Shown here: positions 26,208 to 34,305 of the stretch, piece after piece | Numbering within the stretch: the stretch's first letter is position 1 | Layout of the letters: each line of letters opens with the position of its first letter | Source: Bacillota bacterium | Lineage (GTDB): Bacteria > Bacillota_E > JAJZYS01 > JAJYTV01 | Direction of reading: 5' to 3' | Assembly (NCBI GenBank): GCA_021845645.1 | Contig: JAJZVM010000010.1 | Span: 1-64,000, forward strand | Length of the DNA: 64,000 nt | Position numbers and translations under genes: made by a program | Notes under the pieces: generated by a model | The model's input: the letters and a program-made list of their open reading frames with translations, nothing else | Database searches by the model: none | Told to the model about the DNA's origin: nothing

Positions 26208-26833
26208 TGCGCCAGAACACAGACCCCATGCCGGCCTACCGCCCGAAGCTCTACAGAGCGTGCCAGCTCTTGGTGCGCCTGGGCCTGCGCCTCTTCTGGC
26301 GCGTGCGCGTCGAGGGGCTCGACAACATCCCCGAGACCGGCCCCGTGCTGATTTGCGCCAACCACATCAGCGCGGTGGACCCGCTCGCGGTCGGGGCAGT
26401 CATCGAGCGGCACACGCATTTCATGGCGAAGCAGGAGCTCTTCTCCTACCTGGGCTGGCTTCTGCCGTCCATCGGGGCATTCCCCGTGAACCGCGACGTC
26501 CGCGACGCGAGCGCGGTGCGCCAGGCGCTGCGGCTCCTGCGCGCGGGCAGGGTGGTCGGACTGTTTCCCGAGGGACACCGGCAGCTCCACGGGCGCCTCG
26601 GGCAGCCGCGTCCGGGTTCCGGGTCACTGATCGCCCACGCGGGGGGCGCCGTGGTGCCCGTGGCGATCCGCGGCTCCTGGCGGCTCTGGGGACGCGTGGA
26701 GATGCGCTTCGGTGCGCCGATCGACGTCTCCGCAAGCCAGGACCCCGCAGGCGACGTGATGCGCGCCATCGCCCGGCTCTACTACCGTCCGGAGCAGCTG
26801 CAGCAAGGCCTGCCCTGGGCGGAGTCCGATTGA
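26207..26833 (+). CDS. plsC: 1-acyl-sn-glycerol-3-phosphate acyltransferase
   Basis: A 208-residue PlsC. The catalytic block I NHISAVDPLAV (His-x4-Asp) is near residue 51, block II FPVNRD follows, and block III FPEGHRQLHGRLGQPRPGSGSLI, with block IV VVPVAIRGS, completes the family pattern. It acylates lysophosphatidate to phosphatidate at the membrane. ATG 26207 overlaps the cmk stop (TGATG). The later plsY and gpsA genes in the same block belong to the same lipid pathway. Confidence 0.9.
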   Translation: MRQNTDPMPAYRPKLYRACQLLVRLGLRLFWRVRVEGLDNIPETGPVLICANHISAVDPLAVGAVIERHTHFMAKQELFSYLGWLLPSIGAFPVNRDVRDASAVRQALRLLRAGRVVGLFPEGHRQLHGRLGQPRPGSGSLIAHAGGAVVPVAIRGSWRLWGRVEMRFGAPIDVSASQDPAGDVMRAIARLYYRPEQLQQGLPWAESD

Positions 26834-26859
26834 CAGTTGTCTCGCGGGGCAGGTATGCT
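26830..26859 (+). promoter_or_regulatory. sigma-A promoter for the S1-protein gene
   Basis: A perfect TTGACA (26830-26835, overlapping the plsC stop) and TATGCT (26854-26859) lie 18 bases apart. It would start a transcript with a leader of about 150 bases before the S1 gene. Confidence 0.75.
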
Positions 26860-26871
26860 GAATGAGCCAGC

Positions 26872-27000
26872 CCCCGGATGCACCGGGGATCGCCGCCCAA
26901 GAGCGGTCGATTCGACGACAGGTGAAAAGCCGGTAGGACGGCGGGCCATTGGGCCCGTTCTCTGTCGTTCGGCGGGACGCGTGAGCACTGTTGCCGCGCG
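26872..27000 (+). promoter_or_regulatory. structured 5' leader of the S1-protein mRNA
   Basis: This part of the leader shows several pairings: CCCCGG at 26872-26877 with 26883-26888; ACGACAG at 26915-26921 with CTGTCGT at 26962-26968, enclosing two small hairpins (26929-26932 with 26939-26942, and 26943-26947 with 26952-26956), a three-way junction; then ACGCG/CGCGT just before the ribosome site. It does not match a riboswitch class I know. S1 autoregulation through its leader is known in other bacteria and is a possible role. Confidence 0.45.
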
Positions 27001-27021
27001 TTGAACAAAGGAGGTCATCGC

Positions 27022-28365
27022 GTGGAGGACCAGCTGCACCCGGATCACGACGTCCAGCCTGAGGAGGCGCAGCCGGCGCAGGCCTCACAGACCGAGGCCC
27101 AGCAGGCGACGCCGGAGCCGATCGCGGCCCAGACGCCGGAGCCGCAGCCTGAGCCGGCCGAGGCGCCCGTCGCCGCGGCGCCGTCCGCAGAGGCGGCGGC
27201 CGAGGAGACAGGTACCGAGGAGCGCGTCGATTACAGCGAAGGGGTCGCACGGCCGCGCCCCGGCGACATCCTGCACGGCAGGATCGTCCAGGTCGCCGAC
27301 GACCACGTGCTGGTCGACGTCGGCTACAAGTCCGAGGGCGTGATCCCGCTGAGCGAACTTACATACCGCAAGGTGCAGTCGGCCGGCGAGGCCGCTGCGC
27401 TCGATCAGGAGATCGAAGCCATGGTGCTCTCGCTCGAGGGCGAGGAGGGCAGCCTGCGCCTGTCGAAGCGGCGTGCCGACGAGGCCAAGGTCTGGGAGGA
27501 CCTGGTCGCGTCGTACGAGGCCGGCCAGGTGATCGAGGCCCCGGTGGCGGAGGCCGTCAAGGGAGGGCTCGTGGCCGACATCGGCGCGCGCGGCTTCATC
27601 CCCGCGTCGCAGGTGGAGAGGGGCTACGCGCAGGAACTGGCGCCGTACGTCGGACAGACGCTGCGCGTCAAGATCATCGAGCTCGACCGCACGAAGCACC
27701 GTGTCATCCTGTCGCGCAAGGTCGTGCTCGAGGAGGAGCGCAAGCAGAACCGCGAGCGCATCTGGGAGACGATCGAAGAGGGCCAGGTGCTGCACGGCAG
27801 CGTCAAGTCGCTCACCGATTTCGGGGCCTTCATCGATCTGGGCGGCGTGGACGGCCTCTTGCACGTCTCGGAGATGTCGTGGGGCCGCATCCAGCACCCG
27901 TCCGAGGTGCTGCACGAAGGCCAGGAGATCGAAGTCAAGGTGCTGCGCCTCGACCGCGAGCGCGGCCGCATCTCGCTCGGCTACAAGCAGGTGCTCGACA
28001 ACCCGTGGGACAGCGTCGAGCAGCGCTATCCGGTCGGTGCGATCGTGCGCGGCAAGGTCGTGCGCCTGGCGACGTTCGGCGCCTTCGTGGAGCTCGAGCC
28101 GGGCGTCGACGGTCTCGTGCACATCAGCCAGCTTGCGGACCACCACGTCACCCGACCGGGCGAAGTGGTGTCGGTGGGCGAGGACGTCGAGGTCAAGGTG
28201 CTGCGCGTCGACCCGGTCGAGCGCCGCGTCTCCCTGAGCCTGCGCGACGCGGGCGGTTACCAGTCGCAGAAGCGCGACCCGTACGCAGAGGTCGAGACGC
28301 GCGACGCGGGCGGTGCGACGATCGGCGACATCGTCGGCGACGACTTCAAGGGCCTGCTCGACTAG
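27022..28365 (+). CDS. rpsA: S1 RNA-binding domain protein (30S ribosomal protein S1 homologue, YpfD-like)
   Basis: A 447-residue protein. An acidic, Ala/Pro/Gln/Glu-rich N-terminal region (to about residue 68) leads to four S1 domains at about 77-150, 165-230, 248-320 and 333-405; the last two carry the strong DFGAFIDLGGVDGLLHVSEM and FGAFVELEPGVDGLVHIS signatures. It binds mRNA on the small ribosomal subunit. Position after cmk and plsC and four domains match YpfD of Bacillus, not the six-domain S1 of E. coli. GTG 27022 has AAAGGAGGT 7 bases upstream; a TTG at 27001 lies before the ribosome site and is rejected. Confidence 0.92.
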   Translation: MEDQLHPDHDVQPEEAQPAQASQTEAQQATPEPIAAQTPEPQPEPAEAPVAAAPSAEAAAEETGTEERVDYSEGVARPRPGDILHGRIVQVADDHVLVDVGYKSEGVIPLSELTYRKVQSAGEAAALDQEIEAMVLSLEGEEGSLRLSKRRADEAKVWEDLVASYEAGQVIEAPVAEAVKGGLVADIGARGFIPASQVERGYAQELAPYVGQTLRVKIIELDRTKHRVILSRKVVLEEERKQNRERIWETIEEGQVLHGSVKSLTDFGAFIDLGGVDGLLHVSEMSWGRIQHPSEVLHEGQEIEVKVLRLDRERGRISLGYKQVLDNPWDSVEQRYPVGAIVRGKVVRLATFGAFVELEPGVDGLVHISQLADHHVTRPGEVVSVGEDVEVKVLRVDPVERRVSLSLRDAGGYQSQKRDPYAEVETRDAGGATIGDIVGDDFKGLLD

Positions 28366-28379
28366 CAGCCCCAGGACAG

Positions 28380-28412
28380 GCGGCGGGCCATCAGGGCCCG
28401 CCGCTTCTGCTT
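28380..28412 (+). terminator. Rho-independent terminator after the S1 gene
   Basis: A perfect 10-bp stem (28380-28389 with 28395-28404) with a five-base loop is followed by TTCTGCTT. It is 14 bases past the stop codon. Confidence 0.65.
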
Positions 28413-28451
28413 GCTCCCGAAGCCGCTCGTCCCGTCCGCCGCCGCGCCTGC

Positions 28452-29039
28452 ATGGTCGCGCGCCGCAGCGGGGAGATTGACCTCCGGGTGATGGTTTTGC
28501 CGATCGGTTCTTGGCTGCTCTGGACGACGGCGCTCCTCCTCCTCGGCGGGTTCGCCCGGACGCCCGCCCGCGGGTTCCTCGCGGGACTGCTCTTCCTGAC
28601 GCTGGCGCTCCATCTCGTCGCGGGCTTCTGGCCCGCGTTGACGTGGGGCGCCTCGGGGGCGCTCGCCCTGACGACCGTCGCATTGGCCGGAGGCAGGCTC
28701 TCGAGCCTGACGCTCGCCTCCGCGCTGGCCACAGCCGCCGTGATGGTCCTCGCCTGGCCCGGCGCCGTGGCATCGGGCCTCGACGCGGTGGCCACGGTCG
28801 GCATCGGCGTCGGCCTCATGGCCGCCGTCACCTCGCCGGGCAGGGCAGCGCCGGCCGCGGCGCTGCTCGGGGTCCTGCTCGGCCACCTGACGCTCGGCCA
28901 CTCCTTCGACGGCCCTGCCACTTTCGCGCCGGACACGGAACAGCTCTTCCAGGTGGCGGCCACCTCCGCCGCGGTGGCCGCCGCATTCTCGCTGCTGATC
29001 GATCGCGCCTGGGCCTTGCGCGGGAGACTGGCGCGATGA
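28452..29039 (+). CDS. YphA-like membrane protein of unknown function
   Basis: A 195-residue integral membrane protein with about seven hydrophobic helices. It is placed between the S1 gene and the YIEGIA gene, the place of yphA in Bacillus, and has a similar length (about 200). Its sequence is Ala/Leu/Gly-rich and carries no motif I recognise. ATG 28452 is the upstream start; GTG 28488 or ATG 28491 would remove a short basic head and begin at the first helix. Its stop overlaps the next start (ATGA), so it is co-translated with the YIEGIA gene. Confidence 0.6.
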   Translation: MVARRSGEIDLRVMVLPIGSWLLWTTALLLLGGFARTPARGFLAGLLFLTLALHLVAGFWPALTWGASGALALTTVALAGGRLSSLTLASALATAAVMVLAWPGAVASGLDAVATVGIGVGLMAAVTSPGRAAPAAALLGVLLGHLTLGHSFDGPATFAPDTEQLFQVAATSAAVAAAFSLLIDRAWALRGRLAR

Positions 29040-29992
29040 GCAGCCAGGGACCGCCGGTCGACTGGGCCTCGATCGGCCTCGGCATCGGCTTTGGCGTCGT
29101 GGTCCGCCTGATCCTGCTGAAGAAGGACTACCGCCACTACCCGGGCTACCCGGCCGGCTTCGTCTCGCAAATCACGATCGCGTTCTTCGCGGCGGTGATC
29201 GGCGGCGCATTCTTCCCGGCCCTGATCGCCAAGGAGTACCAGGCCGCCACGTTCCTCGTGCTCGCCGCGACGCAGTTCACGGGCCTGCGCAAGGTGGAGG
29301 TGGCGAAGCTCAGCGCCATCGAGCAGCTGACGCTCGTGCAGCGCGGCCCGAGCTATATCCAGGGCATCGCGCAGGAGTTCGAGGAACGCAACTACCTCGT
29401 GATGGGCGTCGCGGTCGTCACCGCGCTCGCCGCGAGCATCGCGGGCCAGGAGTTCGGCCAGCTCTGGTCGTGGCTCGCCGGGGCGGGCGCAGGCATCATC
29501 GCGATGGCCGTCGCCTACCTGGTCAAGAGCGGCCCGGAGCTGGGAGACGTCTGCGACGTCGAGATCGTGCCGCTCACCTTCGAACAGGGGTCGCTGCTGT
29601 ACGCGGGCCCCGTGATGCTGATGGAGGTGGGCCTGCCGAAGGCGCGCGAGCGCTTCCTCCACGAGGGTGTCGGCATGCTCCTCACGCCGAAGACGCCGCG
29701 CGGCGCCGGCGCGATCTGGGATCTCGGGCAGCGCCAGGCCATCGTCTACAACCTCTACGAGATCATCGGCACCAAGACGGACATCGGCTATGGCGAGCGC
29801 ATCCCGCTCTGCCGCATGGATCTGCCGCCAGGCACGGGCAAGGCGGGGGTCGCCATCCTGCCGCTCGCGAACGATCCCGAGCGCATCCTGGAGGCCGTGC
29901 GCCGCACGCCGCTGCTCGAGACCGCCAAGGCGCACGCGGTGCACTCGCCGGCCCTGATCGCATGGGATCAACGTCACGAGGGGGGGAAGTAG
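29036..29992 (+). CDS. YIEGIA-domain membrane protein (SeaA/YphB-like, spore envelope)
   Basis: A 318-residue membrane protein with the family signature near residue 105, here YIQGIAQEFEERNYLVM (Gln instead of Glu in YIEGIA). Four to five helices lie in the first 165 residues, and a cytoplasmic C-terminal domain follows (KARERFLHEGVGMLLTPKTPRG). In Bacillus the corresponding gene seaA lies between yphA and der and is needed for spore envelope assembly. Here also it is followed by a small partner gene and der. ATG overlaps the upstream stop; GGGAG lies 10 bases before. Confidence 0.85.
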   Translation: MSSQGPPVDWASIGLGIGFGVVVRLILLKKDYRHYPGYPAGFVSQITIAFFAAVIGGAFFPALIAKEYQAATFLVLAATQFTGLRKVEVAKLSAIEQLTLVQRGPSYIQGIAQEFEERNYLVMGVAVVTALAASIAGQEFGQLWSWLAGAGAGIIAMAVAYLVKSGPELGDVCDVEIVPLTFEQGSLLYAGPVMLMEVGLPKARERFLHEGVGMLLTPKTPRGAGAIWDLGQRQAIVYNLYEIIGTKTDIGYGERIPLCRMDLPPGTGKAGVAILPLANDPERILEAVRRTPLLETAKAHAVHSPALIAWDQRHEGGK

Positions 29993-29998
29993 CAAGCC

Positions 29999-30199
29999 AT
30001 GTCCGGACTTCCCGCAAGCGGCAGCATCTACGCGATCGTCACCCTCAAATCGCCGCAGGAGGTGCAGGGCGGCGTGTCACCCGTGTTCTACGTGAAGACG
30101 CAGCAGGAGCAGGAGCACATCGCGACATGGCTTGCGCGGATCACGGGCGTGGCGGTCCACGACCTGCACGACGGGACGTGGGTCCTGATCCCCGTCTAG
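29999..30199 (+). CDS. capping-complex subunit for the YIEGIA protein
   Basis: A 66-residue protein with IYAIVTLKSPQEVQGGVSPVFYVKTQQEQEHIATWLARITGV split over residues 10-51. It follows the YIEGIA gene by 6 bases and is preceded by GGGGGGAAG. Small proteins in this position in Bacillota are annotated as capping-complex subunits for YIEGIA, and the size and position fit. The pair would function in the mother cell or forespore envelope. No catalytic motif is visible. Confidence 0.7.
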   Translation: MSGLPASGSIYAIVTLKSPQEVQGGVSPVFYVKTQQEQEHIATWLARITGVAVHDLHDGTWVLIPV

Positions 30200-30254
30200 G
30201 GGGATTCGTGGCAGACGAGGGCGAATGCATTACGCTATGACACAGGAACAGGAC

Positions 30255-31580
30255 ATGCCGGTCGTCGCCATCGTCGGCCGGCCAAATGTCGGCAAGTCCT
30301 CCCTCATGAACCGTCTCGCGCAGCGCCAGGTCGCCCTCGTCGAGGAGACGGCGGGCGTCACGCGCGACCGCATCTACGCGCCATGCACCTGGCGCGCCCG
30401 CAGCTTCCTCCTGGTCGACACGGGCGGCCTCTCGGACGAGGACCAGTTCTGGCAGACCATCGCCCAGCAGGTCGACGAGGCGATCGCCGAGGCGGCGCTC
30501 GTCCTGTTCGTCGTCGACGCCCGCCTGCCCCTGACGGCCGAGGACGACGAGGTCGCGCGGCGGATGCGGCGTCTCGGCAAGCCGGTGCTGCTCGTCGCGA
30601 ACAAGGCGGAGGGCCGCAGCATCGACACGAGCGACGTCTACCGCCTCGGCCTCGGCCAGCCATACTTCGTCTCCGCCGCCCACGGCCACGGAACGGGCGA
30701 CCTGCTCGACGCGATCATCGAGCGGCTCGACATGCCGCCGCGGGAGGGGCCCGAGAAGCCGGACGAGCCTGGCGAGCGCCCGCTCCGCGTCGCCATCGTC
30801 GGGCGTCCGAACGCCGGCAAGTCGACGCTGGTCAACCGGGCGCTCGGACAGCAGCGCATGACCGTATCCGAGGTGCCCGGCACCACCACCGACGCCGTCG
30901 ACGTCGAGGTGCGGGTAGGCGGCAGGACCTACCTCCTGATCGACACGGCCGGCCTCAGGCGGCCGGCGCGCATCGACGCGCGCCTCGAGGAGCTGGCCGG
31001 CCGGCACGCCCGCAAGGCGATCGCGCGCGCCGACGTGGCCGTGCTGCTGCTCGCGGCGGACGACGGCCTCACCGAGCAGGACAAGCGTATCGTCAAGCTG
31101 GCGGGTGACGCCGGCATCGGTCTCGTGATCGGCGTCAACAAGTGGGACGCGCGCGCACACGAAGCGCACGAGGCGGACGCCCTGCTGGCAGATCTGCGGG
31201 CGGCCCTGCCGGCCGCGGACTATGCACCCGTCGTCCTCCTCTCGGGACTCACCGGCCTCCACGTCGAGAAGCTCTTCGCCGAGGTCGCGCGCGTCGGAGC
31301 CCAGATCGACCTGCGCATGCCGACGGCCCAGCTGAACCGTGAGATCGAGGAGGCACTCTACCAGCAGCCGCCGCCGTCGGTCAAGGGACGCCAGCTCAAG
31401 GTGCTCTACGCGACGCAGGTGGCCAGACGCCCGCCGCACGTCGTGCTGTTCGTCAACGATCCGGCGCTTTGCCACTTCTCCTACCAGCGCTATATCGAGA
31501 ACCGTCTGCGCCAGGCCTTCGCCCTGCACCTGGCGCCGCTGCGCATCACGCTGCGCAAGAGGGAGGGACGCCCCAGATGA
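30255..31580 (+). CDS. der: ribosome biogenesis GTPase Der (EngA)
   Basis: A 441-residue GTPase with the two tandem G domains unique to Der. The first has GRPNVGKSSL (residues 9-18), DTGGL and NKAE; the second has GRPNAGKSTL (near residue 189), DTAGL and NKWD. A KH-like C-terminal domain follows (from about 350; FVNDPALCHFSYQRYIENRLRQAF). It acts in 50S subunit maturation. ATG 30255 is preferred because the family starts MPVVAIVGRP; ATG 30225 and 30237 lie upstream in frame but have poor spacing. It overlaps plsY by 4 bases. Confidence 0.95.
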   Translation: MPVVAIVGRPNVGKSSLMNRLAQRQVALVEETAGVTRDRIYAPCTWRARSFLLVDTGGLSDEDQFWQTIAQQVDEAIAEAALVLFVVDARLPLTAEDDEVARRMRRLGKPVLLVANKAEGRSIDTSDVYRLGLGQPYFVSAAHGHGTGDLLDAIIERLDMPPREGPEKPDEPGERPLRVAIVGRPNAGKSTLVNRALGQQRMTVSEVPGTTTDAVDVEVRVGGRTYLLIDTAGLRRPARIDARLEELAGRHARKAIARADVAVLLLAADDGLTEQDKRIVKLAGDAGIGLVIGVNKWDARAHEAHEADALLADLRAALPAADYAPVVLLSGLTGLHVEKLFAEVARVGAQIDLRMPTAQLNREIEEALYQQPPPSVKGRQLKVLYATQVARRPPHVVLFVNDPALCHFSYQRYIENRLRQAFALHLAPLRITLRKREGRPR

Positions 31581-32167
31581 CCCTCGTGCTGGCCGCGATC
31601 ATCGGTTACCTGCTCGGCTCGATCCCGACCGGCGTCCTGGCCGCGAAGCGGGTCGGGCGCGACATCCTGCACGAGGGTTCGGGCAACCCGGGCGCCACCA
31701 ACGCCCTGCGCGTCCTGGGCCCCTACTGGGCTGTCGGTGTGCTCGTCGGCGACGCGGGCAAGGGCCTGCTTGCGGCGTATCTCGGCTGGCAGCTCGGCGG
31801 ACCGCTCGGGAGCGCCCTCGCCGGCGGCGCCGCGGCGCTCGGCCATGCCTACTCGCTGTTCCTGCGCGGCCAGGGCGGGAAAGTCGTGGCGGTATCGCTC
31901 GGCGTGCTCCTGTTCTGGGGGTGGCCCCTGCTGTTCGCGGCGCTCGCCGTGTTCCTGGTCGTGCTGGCCCTGACGCGCATCGTCTCGCTCAGCTCGGTGC
32001 TGGCCGCGCTGGCGGCCGCGGCCATGGCCGCCCTGGGCCTGCCGCCCTATCCGGTCTCGCTGCGCTACGGCATCTTCTTCCTTGTCCTGCTGCTGATCTG
32101 GCGGCACCGGCCGAACATCGCGCGCCTCCTGCGCCACGAGGAGAAGCGACTCGGGAGTCACGGTTGA
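31577..32167 (+). CDS. plsY: acyl-phosphate:glycerol-3-phosphate acyltransferase
   Basis: A 196-residue membrane enzyme. All three PlsY motifs are visible: GSIPTGVLAAK near residue 13, HEGSGNPGATNALR near residue 32, and GHAYSLFLRGQGGKVVAVSLG near residue 88. It transfers the acyl group from acyl phosphate to glycerol 3-phosphate to make lysophosphatidate. Its neighbours der and gpsA overlap it by 4 bases on each side. gpsA supplies the glycerol 3-phosphate and plsC (26207) uses the product. Confidence 0.95.
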   Translation: MTLVLAAIIGYLLGSIPTGVLAAKRVGRDILHEGSGNPGATNALRVLGPYWAVGVLVGDAGKGLLAAYLGWQLGGPLGSALAGGAAALGHAYSLFLRGQGGKVVAVSLGVLLFWGWPLLFAALAVFLVVLALTRIVSLSSVLAALAAAAMAALGLPPYPVSLRYGIFFLVLLLIWRHRPNIARLLRHEEKRLGSHG

Positions 32168-33153
32168 GCAGGGTCGCCGTCGTCGGAGCCGGTGGTTTCG
32201 GCACGGCCCTCTCGGTCCACCTCGCGCGCCTCGGCCACCAGGTGGCGCTCTGCGCACGCAGACCGGCGTTCGCCGACGAGCTCGCGGCGCGGCGCGAGAA
32301 CAGGCCGTACCTGCCCGGCGTGCAGCTGCCCGCGACGGTCACCCCATGCGCCGATGCGGGCACGGCCCTCGAAGGGGCCGAGGCGCTCGTGCTCGCGGTG
32401 CCATCACAGCACCTGCGGGCCGCCGTAGAGGACCTGCGGCGCCACCCGCTGCCGGACCTTGTCGTCGACACCGCGAAGGGCATCGAGCTTCAGAGCCTGC
32501 TGCGCATGTCGGAGCTGCTGGCGCAGGCGGGCGTCGACGCGGTGGCCCTGAGCGGGCCGAGCCATGCCGAGGAGGTCGGGCGCGGCCAGCCTACGGCCGT
32601 CGTCGTCGCGCACCCGGATGAGGGGCGGCGCGCCGCCGCGCAGCGTCTGCTGCACGGGCCCGGCCTGCGCGTCTACTCGTCGCCCGACAGGACCGGCGTC
32701 GAACTCGGCGGGGCGCTCAAGAACGTGCTCGCGCTGGCATCGGGGGTGAGCGAGGGGCTCGAACTCGGAGACAACCTGCGCGCGGCGCTCCTGACGCGGG
32801 GCCTCGCGGAGATCACGCGCCTCGGCGTCGCCTGCGGTGCGCAGGCGGCCACCTTCGCAGGGCTGGCCGGTCTGGGCGACCTCCTCGCGACCGTCATGAG
32901 CCCCCACAGCCGCAACCGCAGGGCCGGCATCGCCGTGGGCAAGGGCACGCCTCTGAGGGACGTGCTGCAGGCGTCGCCGATGGTGGTCGAGGGCGTGCCC
33001 GCGACCAGGGCGGCGCTCGACCTCGCGCACCAAATGGGTCAGGATCTGCCGATCGCGGCGGCCCTCGCGCGCCTCCTGTTCGAGGCCGCGGACCCACGCC
33101 AGGAGATCGCGCTGCTGCTCGCCCGCGCCTTCAAGGAGGAGGAGCGCTGGTAG
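32164..33153 (+). CDS. gpsA: glycerol-3-phosphate dehydrogenase [NAD(P)+]
   Basis: A 329-residue GpsA that reduces dihydroxyacetone phosphate to glycerol 3-phosphate. The nucleotide motif VVGAGGFGTALS is at the N-terminus. VDTAKGIE, the catalytic lysine in ELGGALKNVLALASG, and GLAGLGDLLATVMSPHSRNRRAG are conserved. The TTG start overlaps the plsY stop (TTGA). In Bacillus gpsA also lies between der and spoIVA. No leader or terminator follows except a weak GC-rich hairpin. Confidence 0.93.
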   Translation: MSRVAVVGAGGFGTALSVHLARLGHQVALCARRPAFADELAARRENRPYLPGVQLPATVTPCADAGTALEGAEALVLAVPSQHLRAAVEDLRRHPLPDLVVDTAKGIELQSLLRMSELLAQAGVDAVALSGPSHAEEVGRGQPTAVVVAHPDEGRRAAAQRLLHGPGLRVYSSPDRTGVELGGALKNVLALASGVSEGLELGDNLRAALLTRGLAEITRLGVACGAQAATFAGLAGLGDLLATVMSPHSRNRRAGIAVGKGTPLRDVLQASPMVVEGVPATRAALDLAHQMGQDLPIAAALARLLFEAADPRQEIALLLARAFKEEERW

Positions 33154-33285
33154 GAAGGATCTCAGCCTCTTTCCCGCCGCGGGCGGCAACCGCCGGCGGG
33201 CGCTTCGTCCCTGTGCCCGTCGGCTCGGTGCGGTAGCGGGAGCTTCGGGCTCGATCCCGGCGTCAGCCCCATGCGAGGTGTACTC

Positions 33286-34140
33286 ATGGACCGGTCGTTC
33301 TGGCTCGACGTAAGGGAGAGCGGTTTCGCCCCGCCCCAGGGACAGGATCACATGCGTCTCACGGAGGAACTGCTGCTTTGGCTCGGTTCACCCGATCCCG
33401 AGCTGCGCGACGCGATCGCCTATGAGACGCTGGCCCACTGGCTCGAGCAGGGACTCTACTCCGTGCGGCAGCGGGCTGAGATCGGCGAGCGGATGGCGGA
33501 GAACCTCTCGCTGGGCCTGGGCGAAGCCGGCACCGACAGCGTCTTCCTGCGCAGCTTCTCGAGCCTCATCCTCGGTGAAGCCGTGGCCGCGGACATGAGA
33601 GACCCCGCGCTGCCTGAGCCCATGCTTCGCGACTGGAGAGGCCGCGCGACGCAGTATCTCGTCGCCGAGCGCGACCAACGCGGATTCGTGCCGGACCGCG
33701 GCTGGGCGCATGCGACGGCGCACGCGGCCGATTGCCTCGGAGCCTTCGCCAGGCACCCCGTCACGGGCAGGGACGGCCTTGAGGCCATCATGCATGCGGT
33801 GGTGGAGCGGGTGCTAAGGCATGGCGCGGACGTGTTCCTCTTCGACGAGGAGCGGCGGCTTGCGTTCACCTGTCTGCGGGTGCTGCAGCGCGCCGAGTGG
33901 ACCAGCGACGACGTGCAGGCGTGGCTTAGGCGTTTCGCCCGTCCGCGCGCCTACGCGACCTGGCGCGAGGCGTCCGGAGACGAGCCGGGGGCGCGCAGCC
34001 GCCTGAACGCCAAGGCCTTCCTCTTGGAGCTCTACTTCCAGGTCCTCTGGGTGAAGCCGGAGCCGCCAGGGCGGGGCCGCCTGCTCGAGGCCATCGGCTC
34101 CGCGCTGCAGGTGATCGGCACGGGCCCCTACGACGTCTGA
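33286..34140 (+). CDS. DUF2785 domain protein
   Basis: A 284-residue, mostly alpha-helical cytosolic protein with the DUF2785 pattern: SPDPELRDAIAYETLAHWL, FLRSFSSLILGEAVAAD, and the diagnostic RGWAHATAHAADCLGAFARHP near residue 130, whose His-x3-His suggests metal or substrate contact. ATG 33286 is chosen because GAGGTG lies 5 bases upstream; ATG 33271 has no such site. It sits between gpsA and spoIVA, where Bacillus has yphE and yphF, but I see no similarity to those. Function unknown. Confidence 0.75.
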   Translation: MDRSFWLDVRESGFAPPQGQDHMRLTEELLLWLGSPDPELRDAIAYETLAHWLEQGLYSVRQRAEIGERMAENLSLGLGEAGTDSVFLRSFSSLILGEAVAADMRDPALPEPMLRDWRGRATQYLVAERDQRGFVPDRGWAHATAHAADCLGAFARHPVTGRDGLEAIMHAVVERVLRHGADVFLFDEERRLAFTCLRVLQRAEWTSDDVQAWLRRFARPRAYATWREASGDEPGARSRLNAKAFLLELYFQVLWVKPEPPGRGRLLEAIGSALQVIGTGPYDV

Positions 34141-34201
34141 CGGCCACCGCATGGATGCACCGCAGCTCGACGCCGCATCGCGGCCTTTGACCGCGGACGC
34201 G

Positions 34202-34230
34202 TTCATAGCGCCCATCTACCTACATATGAT
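34202..34230 (+). promoter_or_regulatory. sigma-E promoter candidate for spoIVA
   Basis: TTCATA (34202-34207) and CATATGAT (34223-34230) are spaced 15 bases apart. They resemble the -35 and CATACAAT-type -10 of mother-cell sigma-E, the factor that transcribes spoIVA in Bacillus. The start codon is 75 bases downstream. Confidence 0.5.
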
Positions 34231-34305
34231 GAACCGTCCAATCCGGCTTCCCCCGGACCGCGTTCTCGTGCGCGGCCGGCACCGGAGGGTACGGGAGGGG
34301 TAGGG

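Noticed and set aside
26860..27021. T-box or cobalamin riboswitch in the S1 leader
   Set aside because: A GGCGGGACGCG stretch faintly recalls the T-box core, but the leader is short, lacks stem I, and the downstream gene is not a usual target.
27001..27021. TTG 27001 as start of the S1 protein
   Set aside because: The AAAGGAGGT ribosome site lies inside these codons and points to GTG 27022.
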